Origin: Ophiobolus disseminans
Lineage: Eukaryota > Ascomycota > Dothideomycetes > Pleosporales > Phaeosphaeriaceae
Length of the DNA: 64,000 nt
Reading direction: 5' to 3'
Assembly: GCA_010093685.1 (NCBI GenBank)
Contig: MU006218.1
Location: 1,738,933 to 1,802,932, forward strand
Shown: positions 33,664 to 45,479 of the stretch, in pieces
Layout of the letters: each line of letters opens with the position of its first letter
Numbering within the stretch: the first letter of the stretch is position 1
Made by a program: the position numbers and the translations under genes
Notes under the pieces: generated by a model
Seen by the model: the letters and a program-made list of their open reading frames with translations, nothing else
The model's database searches: none
Told to the model about the DNA's origin: nothing

Positions 33664-35951
33664 ATTGCCAGGTGGTCGTGGATGAGAGAAGAGTGAAGAT
33701 GTGGCTTCAGATATAGAGAGGTCATGGTAGAACCGACCAGAAATCCTTGCGTGCTTATCGCAGCGAGCTCGAAAGTGGTGTATGCAAGGCTCCGCACTTT
33801 GATTGAAGATCCCGGTTCCGACCTCGGCATGTGCATTACGCGTGGATGACCAATCGAACAGCTGTCAAATTTGCTGCAGTCTCAATCTGCAACGATGCGG
33901 AAAACTCCAGGGAAGTTGTTGCACTGCGGACGTGTATGTGATTGGCTGGACGAAACCGATTTTTAGCTATGCTTGGAGGACGTTTTGGCCCCATCCTCTC
34001 CCTACCTAGGTGGGTAGCCACAAGCTTGCGCAAGTGTACCACGAGTAATGAATTCCACTTGTGGTAGGCTTCTCACAGTATGGCATTACAATATAGGGTA
34101 TACGCTAGAACTTATCATACAGTGTCTATGTATTGTCGCGTCAAACGTACCTAGGTGTATTGTTTAAGCTGAGAATACTTAGCATTCGGTGATTTCCATC
34201 AAGAGTCGTTCTTGCACTGTACTTTGAGTCATTCAGTCAGCATTATGCGATTGTATTTTGATCGAGAAAGTTTCTAGAGACATCAGGTCAGATCTGTTGT
34301 GGTTTATATATCTCCAGTCCGGCGTCAACCGAGTGTGCTCACAAGAAATACATGGTCCAAAGAGTGGACATGGACCCATTTTGGCGAAAGCACCAGATAT
34401 TCATCGACCTCGACATTGTGATCGTGTATCACAGTACCTAGTTTCTACAAAGACGTCGGAAGTGTCTTTCATATCCAGAGTATCGTTGAGTTTAGCAGCC
34501 TCCTTTGCAGCCTAGGAATCTTTTGCGAATAGGACCATGATGTCGACGAAGCTATGGAAACTCATCATATCAACCAGAGTCACCAACTTGACGAGCATTC
34601 TATCCAGGTTTAAAGACGTCGCCACGACATGGGCAGTGGGTTTGTGCCAACTGAAACTGACTGTTACTGTTGACTCAGAAGCTTGTAGACCGTGGTGGAA
34701 ACATTAAATAACGCGGCTGCAACAAGTCAGCCATCCTCGTATGGCCGCACGAAACAAGACATGCTGACAAGGTGTGTGAGAGCAGCATTCCGACCAGGTA
34801 CCGAATATGAGGGGCGTATGCATGTTGCGGAAGATGTAACCTAATTCGATCAGAACAGCCGGATCTCATACGGCTGGTCAACGACTCTAACCGAGCCGCG
34901 CCAAAGTCTCTGGTACTTGGGATCGGTAAGGCATATCATGTGATCTGAGGAAGTGAGGCAGGGACTGTCGTGAAACGTGCTGATGTGACCACGCATGTTA
35001 GAAGAAGTATAATATGTTTCTTGGTCGTGAATATAGGACCGGTGAACACGGGACCGTATCTGAGTCGAAATCAGCAGCATGTGCACGTGTTTCTACAGAA
35101 CAAGGTCCGCTACCGGTAGTTACAGCCTGGAGAATGTTTCCGGCCATATCAACCTCCATATAGCAGGGACACCGAAACCATCGAACCGATGGGAACCTGA
35201 GTTGACAGCCGCAATTCGTGTCACCAACTTGGGCATCTCACACGGAGATGGAGATTGTCGTTTGATCAAAGCTTCTTCAGCCGACGGTAGTCGTCCATGT
35301 TGGGTATCTGCACCGAAGATGCTCCCACACTGTCCACCGTTGTGTGACCTCACGGAGCGGCTGAACCAGCGTGGCGGGTGCTAAGCGCATGGAGCGGTCC
35401 CAGTATGACAGAGCAAGACTGCCAGAAGAAAGTTTGGTGGCTGGTCTCAACGTGAGGGCTGGTCTAAGACATGTAGAAATCTGGCTGGGAGATGCATGTG
35501 GGGACAAAGACATGGACACGCTGATCTGCAACTAGCGACGCGCCTTGTGCTCCTTCCCCAGTGCTCCGGTCCGAAGCTTTGACGCTACGGCTTGGGGAGG
35601 TGCATGGCATCTCGCTGACGTTGTATGCTCGTCTGAGACGCCGCCGAAACGGGTGCTGAGCCAATGGATGGGGGCAAGCTGCACCGATGCGCGAGCTGGC
35701 GCGAAACACAGCAGAAGCGCGAGGCAGCGCGTCGAGACTGCGACGACGTGATGCCACGAGAGAGACAGCGGAAGGATAGCTACATGCGCTTCCGTGTGTT
35801 CCCGCCGTGTATCGTCGAGCGTCGGTGGCGCTGAACCTTCGGACTCCACTCTAGTCTGCACACTGGCAGTGTAAGCAGAGATGCAGCCGTCTCATGTTTG
35901 TTGAGACTTCCCCAGGCGGGGTGTGTGTGGATGTTGGGCGCGAGGCAGTCG

Positions 35952-35986
35952 ATTGGCGCGTGCAATTTCAGCCCCACGGCCAATCA
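35952..35986. promoter_or_regulatory. Paired CCAAT boxes upstream of HapB
   Basis: ATTGG at 35952-35956 and CCAATCA at 35980-35986 face each other 23 bases apart. CCAAT boxes are the recognition site of the HapB/C/E complex, and the downstream gene encodes HapB. They lie about 500-550 bases before the apparent start of the leader, so autoregulation is plausible but not shown. Confidence 0.35.
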
Positions 35987-36860
35987 CAGGACGAGCGCAC
36001 GGCGGAACAAGCGCGGGCACGAAATTTGCGGCATCACGTTGGCTACGCGCCGGCATTTCTGGGCAGCGTGCGACGGTGATTTGCCCATGCAGTGAATTAT
36101 CGCAGATGACGGGAGTGAGTGGAATGGAGGACGGTGATGAGCTGCTGCCGCAAGTGTACAGACGGGAAGGTGCAAGCGAACGGGAGGGAAACGGCGACCA
36201 CGTCAACGAGCCCGGGCGAGCAGGAGCGACCGACCTCACCGCTGCTGCCCGCGAGCATGCGTCATCGCGCCGGCGCGCCCACCGGCTGCCCGCTCCAAGC
36301 CCTGGACTCACATCAGACGGAGAGGCAGGCACGCACAGCAGATGCTAGATAGTACCATACCATAGCCCAGCGCTGCGAGTGTAAGAAGATACTGCACCAA
36401 GATGCTCCGCGGCGCACGCGCAGGCCGGTCCCAGCAAAAAGCCTCGCGGCGGGGGCTTGTGACTGGCCCGAGACCCCTGCCGCCTAGTCCGGGCGAGCGA
36501 ATAGATAACTCGGTCTATTCCTCCTCTGCCCAATCCAGTTTCTTCGTCCCTTCTCCAATCATCCTGCACCACCCACGGACAGCTACCTCACAGTGGCTAG
36601 CCATCGTCTCGACCAGAATCACGAGCCTTGCACCACTCAAGCTCGTGGTCAGCACGTCCAACGCCCACGGCCACTCTTGTGCTCTGCAGCGGCGCTTCCA
36701 CAGCCTGCAGCCCGCGCAGCATCCATCTTGTCGCTAGCCATCGAGCACGCGCCCGTGAGACAAGAGCGCAGTGCCTGCACCCGCTCGTCAAATCAGCGCG
36801 AGTCGCGACCTCAGCATCCAAATCTCGTGACCCAACCTCGACGTGCGTCAAGTGCGCATC

Positions 36861-37746
36861 GTAAGTGCATCTCGGAACATTGTTGCTGCTGTCGCCGCCG
36901 TCCGTCACGCGTTGGGCGCATCGCCGGGCGCGCCTTTCGCTGCGTGTCTACCGTCGCGTCTTCACCTATCTCGGTGCTAACAAGGCTGCAGACATCACCG
37001 CGACAATATACACAGTCGCCCTAACTGCACCACCGCCGCCAGCAGCGTCACTCCAGCGCAGCAATCGACCCAGCGCGCAATTGACGTGGATCTGCTGCCG
37101 CTGATTAAGTCGGTAAGTGTGCGCGCAGGCCTGCATGAACCTGCATTGCCAACGCATCACCTCCAATCGCCCGCCCGCCAGCACATGCCCACCCTCGACC
37201 TGCTCCAATTGCTCCCATATCCGCGTCGCGGTCTAGCTGACGGTTACTCTTAACAGTGTAGGCAAATCTCTGCTTCCTTCCTGACTGGTGAGCTTCTGTA
37301 ACGGCTCCTTCTCCACACGGCGCGGCCCTCTAGACTGCGTCCTCCATCGCCGCCGGTCCGCCCATTCTTCTGTGCGAGCGCACCGCCCCACGGCCTGCCC
37401 CTGCACCCAATCGCCGCTGTTGCGCCTCACGACGTGCGCTGAGGCTGTACTGTGCGCCTGTCTAGCGATTCGCCTCATAAGCGTGGCCATTGACAACGCA
37501 TCAAGCATCGGCCCTGCCGCGACGTGACCCAGCTGTGCTTCGTGCCTAGATACAGTACTGCTCCTACTGTCCCACCCTCGCCCAGCAAGCAAGGCCCTAT
37601 CTAAGCGGCCGTCCAGTCTGCAAAGGCACCCGGCCCTCACCAAGAACATCATCACGCTTACTTCAAGCCGCCGCAAGATAGACTTACTCGTAAGGCCCCG
37701 GACGTGTGAAACGCGCTCCATTGGCCGCGTGCTAATCTCGCTTCAG
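36861..37746 (+). other. Probable intron-containing 5' leader of HapB
   Basis: Three intron candidates lie on the plus strand between a C/T-rich stretch near 36510 and the HapB ATG: 36861-36991 (GTAAGT donor, GTGCTAACAAGGCTGCAG end), 37113-37256 (GTAAGT donor, CTTAACAG end) and 37690-37746 (GTAAGG donor, GTGCTAATCTCGCTTCAG end). No long frame crosses the putative exons, so they would be untranslated leader, possibly with short upstream frames. A separate noncoding transcript is the alternative. Confidence 0.4.
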
Positions 37747-38036
37747 CTCCAGGCTACAGCTCCCATCCAGTCGTTGCGGCTCTGCCCTACAAATCGCGTC
37801 TGCCGCTGACCCATTCGCGATCCCAATTCGCACCCGTCCCAATCACCACACCAGTGCGAGACGTGCACCGGAGGCTCATTTCAGCACAACACGGAGGCTT
37901 CCACGAGGTCGACACAGCAGCTCGTGTCTGTGCTCATCAGTGGCGCATCTGGGGTAATACTTGCGACGACGCCGCCTCGAGTCGCGTATCTTGAGCTTGT
38001 ACTCCCAAAGTATCTTGTACCCAAAACATCTCTACA

Positions 38037-39107
38037 ATGACCGACTACGCGCAATACCAACAACCCCACCACGGGCACGCCCCGGGCCATCTGCAGAGCT
38101 ATGGCGGAGCACCCAACCCCGCCGCGGGCAACCCATCCATAACATCCCCCACCCAAGGGCAGATGCATTCATACCAACAAACCTCACCGATCCTTCCGTC
38201 GCAGGGGTACGGTCCCGGTGGCGCACCGAACCCACAGCATCACCCGCAGATGAACTATGCACAGCAGGGCTATATGCCAGGCATGCCCCAGCCATATGGC
38301 ATGTCGCCTTCACAGGCGGCCGCGATGGCCACGGCTGCTGCAGCGGGACCCGCCGGATACCAAGAGCAGCAGTTTGCGATTCCAGGCCAGCTGGCGCAAG
38401 ACCCCCGCGCCTCTCCCCGCATGTCGGGAGGACAGATGAAGGTCGACGGTCGCGTCGCCCCACGATCCCCAACAGCTGTCTCTGGTCCCATGGCCGGCAG
38501 TCTGCCGTCTCAAGTTCAGATGACTCCTCAGGCGATGCAGCAGCGCCGCATGAGCACTCAAATCAGCAGTCCTGCCATGCAGCAGCCTCAGCCGGTGATG
38601 AGTCATGTAGGCCCTCGACCATCAGTACCTCCTCAGATGTCGCAGGCACCCCAGCAGCACCAGCAGTCGCCCGAACTCGTTGCTGGAGCGCAGACAGAAG
38701 AGGCCCCGCTGTATGTCAATGCCAAGCAGTTCCATCGGATTCTCAAGCGACGTCTCGCGCGCCAAAAGCTCGAGGATGCCCTTCGTCTTACATCCAAAGG
38801 AAGGAAGCCCTACCTGCACGAGTCTAGGCACAACCACGCCATGCGTCGTCCGCGTGGTCCAGGCGGCCGCTTCTTGACTGCCGAGGAGGTAGCTGCGATG
38901 GATGCCAAGGGTGGCGAGGAAGGCGAAGGCAACAAGGAGAACGACTCCCACCCCGCCAAGCCATCTGCTAGTTCTGGGCCAAAACGGAAGGCGTCCAGCA
39001 GCCAGCTAAAAGGAACACCAAACAACAAGAAGAACAAGGGTGTAGTGATACGCCAGAGCACCAGCGAGGAGGATGAGGACGAGGATGATGACGAAGACGA
39101 TGGTTAG
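38037..39107 (+). CDS. hapB: CCAAT-binding factor subunit HapB (NF-YA)
   Basis: HapB is the sequence-specific subunit of the trimeric CCAAT-binding complex. A single exon encodes 356 residues. The N-terminal 215 residues are Gln/Pro/Ala/Met-rich and disordered. The NF-YA core lies at about 222-285: the subunit-contact helix LYVNAKQFHRILKRRLAR and then the DNA-binding part (KPYLHESRHNHAMRRPRG, GGRF). All His and Arg residues of the ESRHxHAxxRxRGxGGRF signature are present. The tail is charged, with a basic KRKASSSQLKG stretch that may serve nuclear import and an acidic C-terminus (EEDEDEDDDEDDG). Known fungal roles of the complex include iron homeostasis with HapX, redox response and nitrogen metabolism. 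Confidence 0.95.
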   Translation: MTDYAQYQQPHHGHAPGHLQSYGGAPNPAAGNPSITSPTQGQMHSYQQTSPILPSQGYGPGGAPNPQHHPQMNYAQQGYMPGMPQPYGMSPSQAAAMATAAAAGPAGYQEQQFAIPGQLAQDPRASPRMSGGQMKVDGRVAPRSPTAVSGPMAGSLPSQVQMTPQAMQQRRMSTQISSPAMQQPQPVMSHVGPRPSVPPQMSQAPQQHQQSPELVAGAQTEEAPLYVNAKQFHRILKRRLARQKLEDALRLTSKGRKPYLHESRHNHAMRRPRGPGGRFLTAEEVAAMDAKGGEEGEGNKENDSHPAKPSASSGPKRKASSSQLKGTPNNKKNKGVVIRQSTSEEDEDEDDDEDDG

Positions 39108-40399
39108 ACATGGTGACCGCTTCTTCTCTCCTTCTTTCGGAACCGTTTCCAATCTACGGTGTTTAATCTTGGTTTTCCCATTTCAAGATTCTTCTTGATT
39201 TCATGAATTTACGAAGCGAGTGCTTTTTGGAACTTTGGCTGGCTTTTGCATGTTACCCGTGCTTGTTAGACCCCTGGCCTGTCACATCACACACCCAAAT
39301 TGTCTTGAGCGAAGGGACGGATTCAGGGATATATACATTGGGAAGGTTTGGAGCAACGGTCAGTCGGTTTCGCCCCGAGGACATGGCTTGGCATGGGATA
39401 GGAATGGTTTCTGTTGTTCTATACCGTGTCTCCGGACTGTTGTATTTTTTCTTTCCATTGCTGTCTCTGCTTTATCGGTCTCAAAATACCCCACATTCGC
39501 TACTTGGCGTCGTGATGACGCCTCCGCTGGCCGATGGATGCCAGTGGGTATAACTAGAAAGGTTTATCCTTCATCGGACGAAAATGGATACCACACTTTG
39601 ATTCTTCTTTGAATATTGTCTCTTTCATTGTGAAGTCTTCTCGTCGTGGTGCGTGTGTCGTGGGTTACTGGGAGTGTTTGTGTCGTTGCAGATGTGTTGT
39701 GTGTGAAGCCGTCGTATGGTGAGGAAGAGGTTGCTGCTTCGTGGTATTGGTGACTTATATACATTCTCTTCTGCGTCTTGTGGCCCTGGAGAAGTATCCT
39801 GTTCCTCCAGTATGACTTGAACGCTCTTGAGAGATGTGAGTGCGTAGGTAGCATATACCCAGAAAGCGCTTACCGACGAGTTCTGCATTGCCATTTTTCT
39901 TCTCTCGAGATTGATCAGTCCCCAACTCTAAGGTGCTTTCACGCAACTCACATTGCTCGGACCAAGAAAATCAATCACCAACAACACATTCATTACTCCC
40001 CGCAGCCCCTCCTCGACTGCTCCTCATGCTATATAAAGGCAGTCAATTCCGTCCAAATGACTTCATCTTTCAGATTTAGCTGTACGTTGAGCAGCTATAC
40101 ACGTATTCCCCATAACTACTCCACTCATAGAAAAAAAGATCGGCCAAAAGCAGATGAAACACAGACTGCGCCACCAAAACAAATTCGATCGCTGACCAGG
40201 GTATTAGATGATGATGATGATGATGATGATGATGAGGAAGAAACCAAAGGTACAAATAAACGGGGTATCAGAGCTCTTTGTACGCTTCTAAAGCAACAGG
40301 CAGGGTGTGTATGTGATGGGGACAACGCTGTCGTGAGTGTTAGTGGGTGTCTCGGTTGGTTAGAGGGGGAGGCGGAACATACGTGGATGCAATTTGGAC
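39108..40399. other. HapB 3' flank to the Msb1-like gene, with a (GAT)9 microsatellite
   Basis: 1.3 kb without a supported gene between a plus-strand and a minus-strand gene that converge. The proximal part should be the HapB 3' UTR. A perfect (GAT)9 run lies at 40207-40233. Overlapping frames around 39778-40479 read through this run and appear to be chance. Confidence 0.5.
40207..40233 (+). repeat. (GAT)9 microsatellite
   Basis: Nine perfect GAT units, 27 bases, in the 3' intergenic space. It could serve as a polymorphic marker. Confidence 0.95.
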
Positions 40400-43300
40400 T
40401 CAGTATCTCGCTGGTGCGGAATTGTTGTTGGATGGCTGACCGTCGACGTTGCCGGTCAACTCAGCCACGCGAGCCTTGATACGAGCGACACGGCTCTCGA
40501 TCGTCTCCTCGCCGCTCGTCTCGCCTTCATCGGTACGTTGACTTTGGCTCTGGCTGCGGCTGCGTCGGGACTGCTCTTCACTGAGTCTAGCGGCGCGCTC
40601 GGCCGCATTTTTCCTGATCTGTGCCCATCGATCATTCGAAGGGACTGAGTCGGTCTTGAGCGTGATAGACTCCTCGGAAATGTCGTCTCGCTCGTGTGGC
40701 GCGTAAGGTGTCGGGGCGATAGGATTCGGGCTTGGACTCGGTGGCTCATCGTACCGGGGCACCTGTCGACGAGGTATGCTTGGTGCCGCTGCGGCCTCAT
40801 CATCGCTGTCGTCTTCAGGGACAAAAGCTGGCATATCGTCCATTGGACCTTGATCGAACCGTGAGAAAGCTTGGTTGGCTTGTTGCTGCTCGTGCGCGGC
40901 ACTACCAGGCACAAGTGGAGGACTGGGCCTCCGAGAGTCGCCCTGTGCAATCGAAGATGCAGCTACGCTACGCTCATACTGTGGAGAAGGTGGTCGCTCG
41001 GGCTCGTACCTCTCAGCACTGTAAGCTGGCGATGGGTCCCGGATCGGATGTTGATGGTCGTCAATCCGAGACACACTACGAGCAGCTTCAGGCGCATAGG
41101 TTTGGGCCGTATAATCCTCAGATTCCCGAGGCTGAACTGAACCGGCAGTTGCGGGTACGTCCGTCTTCTTGCGCCCGAAGAGTTTCCTGAACCCACCGCC
41201 CTCCTTCTTCTTCAATTTGTTTGGAGAATGCTTCTTCCCTGGTGCTTGGCCTTTGTCTTCGCTGGCACGAACGTTAGACTGAGGGGCGACAGTGGGTTGG
41301 GCCGCAACAGGAGGCTGAGGAGAGAGCACTGGCTTCCGCTCAGGTATTCCCTTCTTTAGTGCTGGGTGATCGACCGGGTCGATAGGAGGGAAAGGCTTTT
41401 CTACTGATAGAGGCGTAGCCGTGGGCGAGTCATTGGGCCATGGTACAGGTGTGACAGAGGCTTCGGGTGTTGGCGTGGAGGGCGCAGGTTCTACTCGGGC
41501 TGGAGAACGCGATTCATTCCGTGTAGCCTTGGGGGTGGCCATCTCGGATTGCGGTAGTGCTGGCAGATCGCGATTGGATATCGACGGCGGCAGAGGTGAC
41601 ATGCGGCCGTTAGCAACCTTTAGGAGATTGTCTTTGGAACCCCTTCCAGCAGCTACATCTCCCAGGTACTGCGCACGCAACGCGTCTCGGTCGTTGGCGC
41701 CCTCTCCGAACTTCTTGTCCCATTTCATGGCTGGACCCGCCTCGCTCAGCAAGTGGGGTTGCAAGGTCAGGACGCTATTCGTTTTGATTGACGTCGTTTC
41801 GTCCATCCTCGCCCTACGTTGTGCAAATTGCTCTGTCTCTTTTCGATCCCTCTCGCCCTTTGTTAGCTTCGCAGCCGCGGCTTGAATCCTAGCATGCTGA
41901 TCTGGGCCAATGCTGGTCTTGCTCATAGCCGTGTTCGATGTTGTGCGGTTATACGGTTCGGGGGTAGGTTTTTTGCCAGTGGACTTCCGCCGTCCCAGCC
42001 GCCCGCGTCTTGTGAAGCTAAACTTGGACTTTTTCTCGGCGATATAGGCACCTTCCTCTGGCCCGGGGGAGGCGCCTTTGACTTGCTCCTCCATGACAAG
42101 CCACTTTGCGCCAGGGATCCGAGTCTCGATCAACGTGCATCTGCCAAAGGCAGCCTTGCGATCTGTAGTCTCCTCGCTGGCCAAGCTGATCATCCAGACC
42201 CACCAGAATGTCTCGTCTAGGTCAAATTGTGTTATACTTGCCAACTCGCCGGGCTCTAGATCCTCTTCAGCTTGCAGCCCGTTCCGCATGTGTGATTGAG
42301 AGCTATGAACGCGAGCTGATTCGCCCAACGGCGGAAGCTTTTGAGATGGTAGCAACAAACTGTTGGGTGAGGTGGGGTTGTTCTCGTCAGCGAATCCAGA
42401 GGACAGAAAGTCGGCCCAAGAAGGGGTCGTCGGACGGCCAAAGTCAGTGTTCTTTGAGCGAGCCCCAGTGCGCATACTAGAGAATTCTCGTGCGCCGCCC
42501 GTGGTCGAAGTTCCATTAACGCTTCTTGCGGAGCTGTCGTTCAGGCCGGAAAAGCCGAAATCTTCAAACCGAGACCATGATGGGTCGGGCGTGGTGGCTT
42601 CGGGTGACATGATAGACTGATTCGTGGAGGAGATACACTCGAGGACTCTACGGCATTCGTCGGTCAGCGCTCGCACGGTATCGTCATATGCGGAAAACTG
42701 CTGCAATGCTGCATCATCGTCGCGGTATTCAAAATTCTTCGCGCGGCGCAGGAGCGAAAAAGGAGTGGGTGAGACAGAGTCTACGATCATGACAACTTTT
42801 GTCGTCCGTGTCTGCATCAGGGTCGGTGTCTGCGGCGGGTACTCGGTTTGTGACAACAGCGATTGCAGTGAGCGTGGGAGCGTCGAGATGGCGCCAACGG
42901 TGTTCGACTCTGGGGACAGTGAGCGGAGGTAGGCGAAGAACAGGTGGCTCGCGGCATCAGCGGCCCTGTTTCAGTCAGTATGTGGAATGTAGGTGCAATG
43001 CATGCGCTCACTTCTCCCATGTGCGGTAGCCGCCGTCGAAGCCCTTGCCGTCCTCGACGAATTCGAACGCCCACCATCCTGCCATGCGCGACAGTTTGCG
43101 GCCGCCCATGCCGTTCGATTTGCCTCTTGCCGCCACGGCTGACAACAGGTCGAAGAAGTCGAATATGATGCGCTTGCGAGCTTCCGACTCGACGCTGAGT
43201 GGTATGAATGTGTCAAAAGCATGTCGGTCGAGATTGGAGTCTGCGGGGAGTTAGAGCATTGTTGGTTGAAGGCTGCTGCAGAATACACTCACCATACTCG

Positions 43301-43837
43301 CCGATGCGGAAGAGCTCATAGGCGTCCCAGGTGACAACGCCGCCCGGCAGCCTGCTCCAGCACCACTTTATAATGCTGCAGAGAGTCTGTCATACGTCAG
43401 TACTACCACACCGCAGTGTCCACAGAACAGCTGTCATACCAATGGCTCAGTGAGGCGCAATTCCGTGGCCAGGCCCTCGCCTTTGAACTGCCGCGTGCCT
43501 TCGTATGCGGACTTGAAGAAGTTGCGCACAAAGTTGCGCGAGGCGCTGGTGTCCGAGGTGGGGCGGTAGGGGAGCAGCACGAAGGGCATGTCCAGCGCTG
43601 CTGCACGTTAGCAATGGCTCTCCAGCCCTTCCAGTACCTCAACCACATACCCCTCGACTTCATTTCTTGCGTGCAAACATGGATCAGCTCCTGTATCTCC
43701 TCGGGCGCTACCTCCTTGCGCGACCACGACTCCTCCCACCGTGGCTTTGGCTGTGCGACGGGCTCGACATGGTTTCCGGCCTTGGAGGCTGCGCGGGAAG
43801 CGTCTTTGGACTTGAAGACGTTCTTGAAGAAGGGCAT
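40400..43837 (-). CDS. Msb1/Mug8-family morphogenesis protein
   Basis: Five exons (43837-43651, 43597-43440, 43386-43293, 43240-43012, 42965-40400) encode 1,077 residues with all junctions in frame. The N-terminal 400 residues are folded and carry the Msb1/Mug8 domain, which resembles a RhoGAP fold: VLLPYRPTSDTSASRNFVRNF, WSRLPGGVVTWDAYELFRIGE, RHAFDTFIPLSVES and KLSRMAGWWAFEF. The long C-terminal part is Ser/Pro/Lys-rich and disordered, with a basic block near KKHSPNKLKKKEGGGFRKLF and a final short helix (ESRVARIKARVAELTG). Yeast Msb1 and fission yeast Mug8 act in polarised growth with Cdc42, Rho1 and formins; a role at hyphal tips is inferred. Intron 1 ends CAGCAG, a NAGNAG acceptor that could include or drop one residue. 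Confidence 0.82.
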
Positions 43838-45479
43838 TCTTGGGTGCGGGCGCGGGGAGCCTCAGGTGGTGCCCGGCGGCATTCGTTGCCGGGGGTGCGG
43901 CGGGTTGTGTCGGTGACGGAGGTGACGGCGGATGCAGGGTCGAAGCTACTACTGTGCTGTACGCCAATGGCCGCGTGAAGGTGGTGCGGGTGGTGCGGGT
44001 GGTGTCGTTGGGCAGCGCAACTTTTGCAGAGGCTCGAGGGACGTCAAGACTTGCTAGGTAAAAAGGAGAGGCGCGAGACAGATGCCCTGAAGGCAGGCCC
44101 TCCTTTGGGACTGAAGCGAAATAACATCCCCAGCACGCCCAATTATTCTAGGCTCCCTGCGCGCCAAGACAACCTTAAATGTGAGGAAAGTGCCACCACG
44201 CGCAGGGCACTGGCTCTTGCTTCATGCAGCTGAGGGTCATTTTCCGTATCGCAACCCCGGCCAGCCAGCACAGCGCCGGCATCTGAGCAGCCTCACCAGG
44301 GTCTGCCTCTGTCTGGCCCCGCCATTGGCTCGGTACGGCGATGCGTTGTCCCTCGTCGCGTCACTCACTACAAATAAGACGTGGACGTGGAGGCGTGGGG
44401 CGCGTGTCTGCCACTGCCCCGAGTCACTCTCTGCCCAGATGCTACAATCGACGGCATAGTGAACGCCCCAGCAGACGCAGCGTTCAGCGATGGGTGCCTT
44501 TGCTCATCTTCATCCCCTGAATGAGCTGACGATCAATCGCGGTCGCGTCAAGGTTTGCGGAGAATTCTCCGAATGCCGCCTGCATGATTGCCTTGCCGCA
44601 TTGATCGATGTGACGGCTCACCACAAATATAGTACTTCGAGACAATATCGTTCTCGTTCACAGCAATTTAAATGCACCTCTTTCTCTACGCCGTGCTACA
44701 TTGGCACGTCTGAAACAGACTCACATGTCGGGCGGCGATAATTGCAAGCATATCATGCAAAAGCATTAAAAGGAATAGTCAGTTGTACTTCTCCTGTTCA
44801 GCTTATGAAGAGGACGGCGGCCTAGGTATCGTCAAACGTTACTAGAGTGCCTCGAAGCATCTCACACATGCCTCTTGCTTGTTGCTGGTGCTCAATGCAC
44901 TCGGGTGAAACAGCGAAAACTGAGATCCTGATTAGTTTCGACTCTGTAATCTCCACCTCTGAACGACATTGCATCCCCTTCCTTGGTAGTTTGCGTCCAC
45001 AGGTGCCTCGACCAACCCCTCAAGCTTGATCGAAAGGATCGAACAGACATTGTCGTGAAGTGAGTAGTGCTGCCCGAGATACAAAAGTGACACCTTCAAG
45101 GGAGCACTGCACTACTTGCCTCAATTTACGCCGAAGCATCGGACGTGATCTCAATGCATTAGCCCTCCCCGCTTATCAATGTTGCACTCTGACAACTGCT
45201 CCCATCAAAAAACTCCTGGGCATTTACAGACGTGATGCTTTTTCACGTGATAACGTGATCGACGCTAGTTTTTAGCGGCGCTACCTAGCTCGGAGCCACT
45301 TACACCACGTTCAGCCACAACACCATCACACACAAAATACTTGCACCACTGACGGAGTTGACAAGACAGCTAGAAGTACCTCACTATTGTTGGCGCTCAG
45401 ATTTTCCGGCTTCTTGACTCCAAGCACTGCCCACCCACAGAACTTCCATCCCACACAAGTCACAAACAAACACGTCAAC
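43838..45479. other. Divergent intergenic region
   Basis: 1.6 kb between the starts of a minus-strand and a plus-strand gene. It must contain both promoters. No long or protein-like frame, repeat or RNA gene was seen. The plus side near 45300-45479 is CA-rich, as in fungal leaders. Confidence 0.45.

Larger units (their letters stand above)
33664..38036. other. Gene-poor interval upstream of HapB
   Basis: 4.4 kb without a supportable gene. From 33664 to about 35900 I see only short chance-like frames. 35950-35986 has an ATTGG/CCAAT pair, and from about 36500 the plus strand has a C/T-rich leader-like character with three good intron candidates leading to the HapB ATG (listed separately). Confidence 0.45.

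Noticed and set aside
34258..34560. Plus-strand frame with HGPKSGHGPI, faintly like the C-terminal part of flavin monooxygenases
   Set aside because: Only a few residues match, no Rossmann motifs are nearby and the following frame does not hold; most likely chance.
39778..40479. Plus-strand 233-residue frame with a poly-Asp run
   Set aside because: The Asp run is only the (GAT)9 microsatellite; the rest overlaps the 3' end of the Msb1-like gene and lacks protein character.
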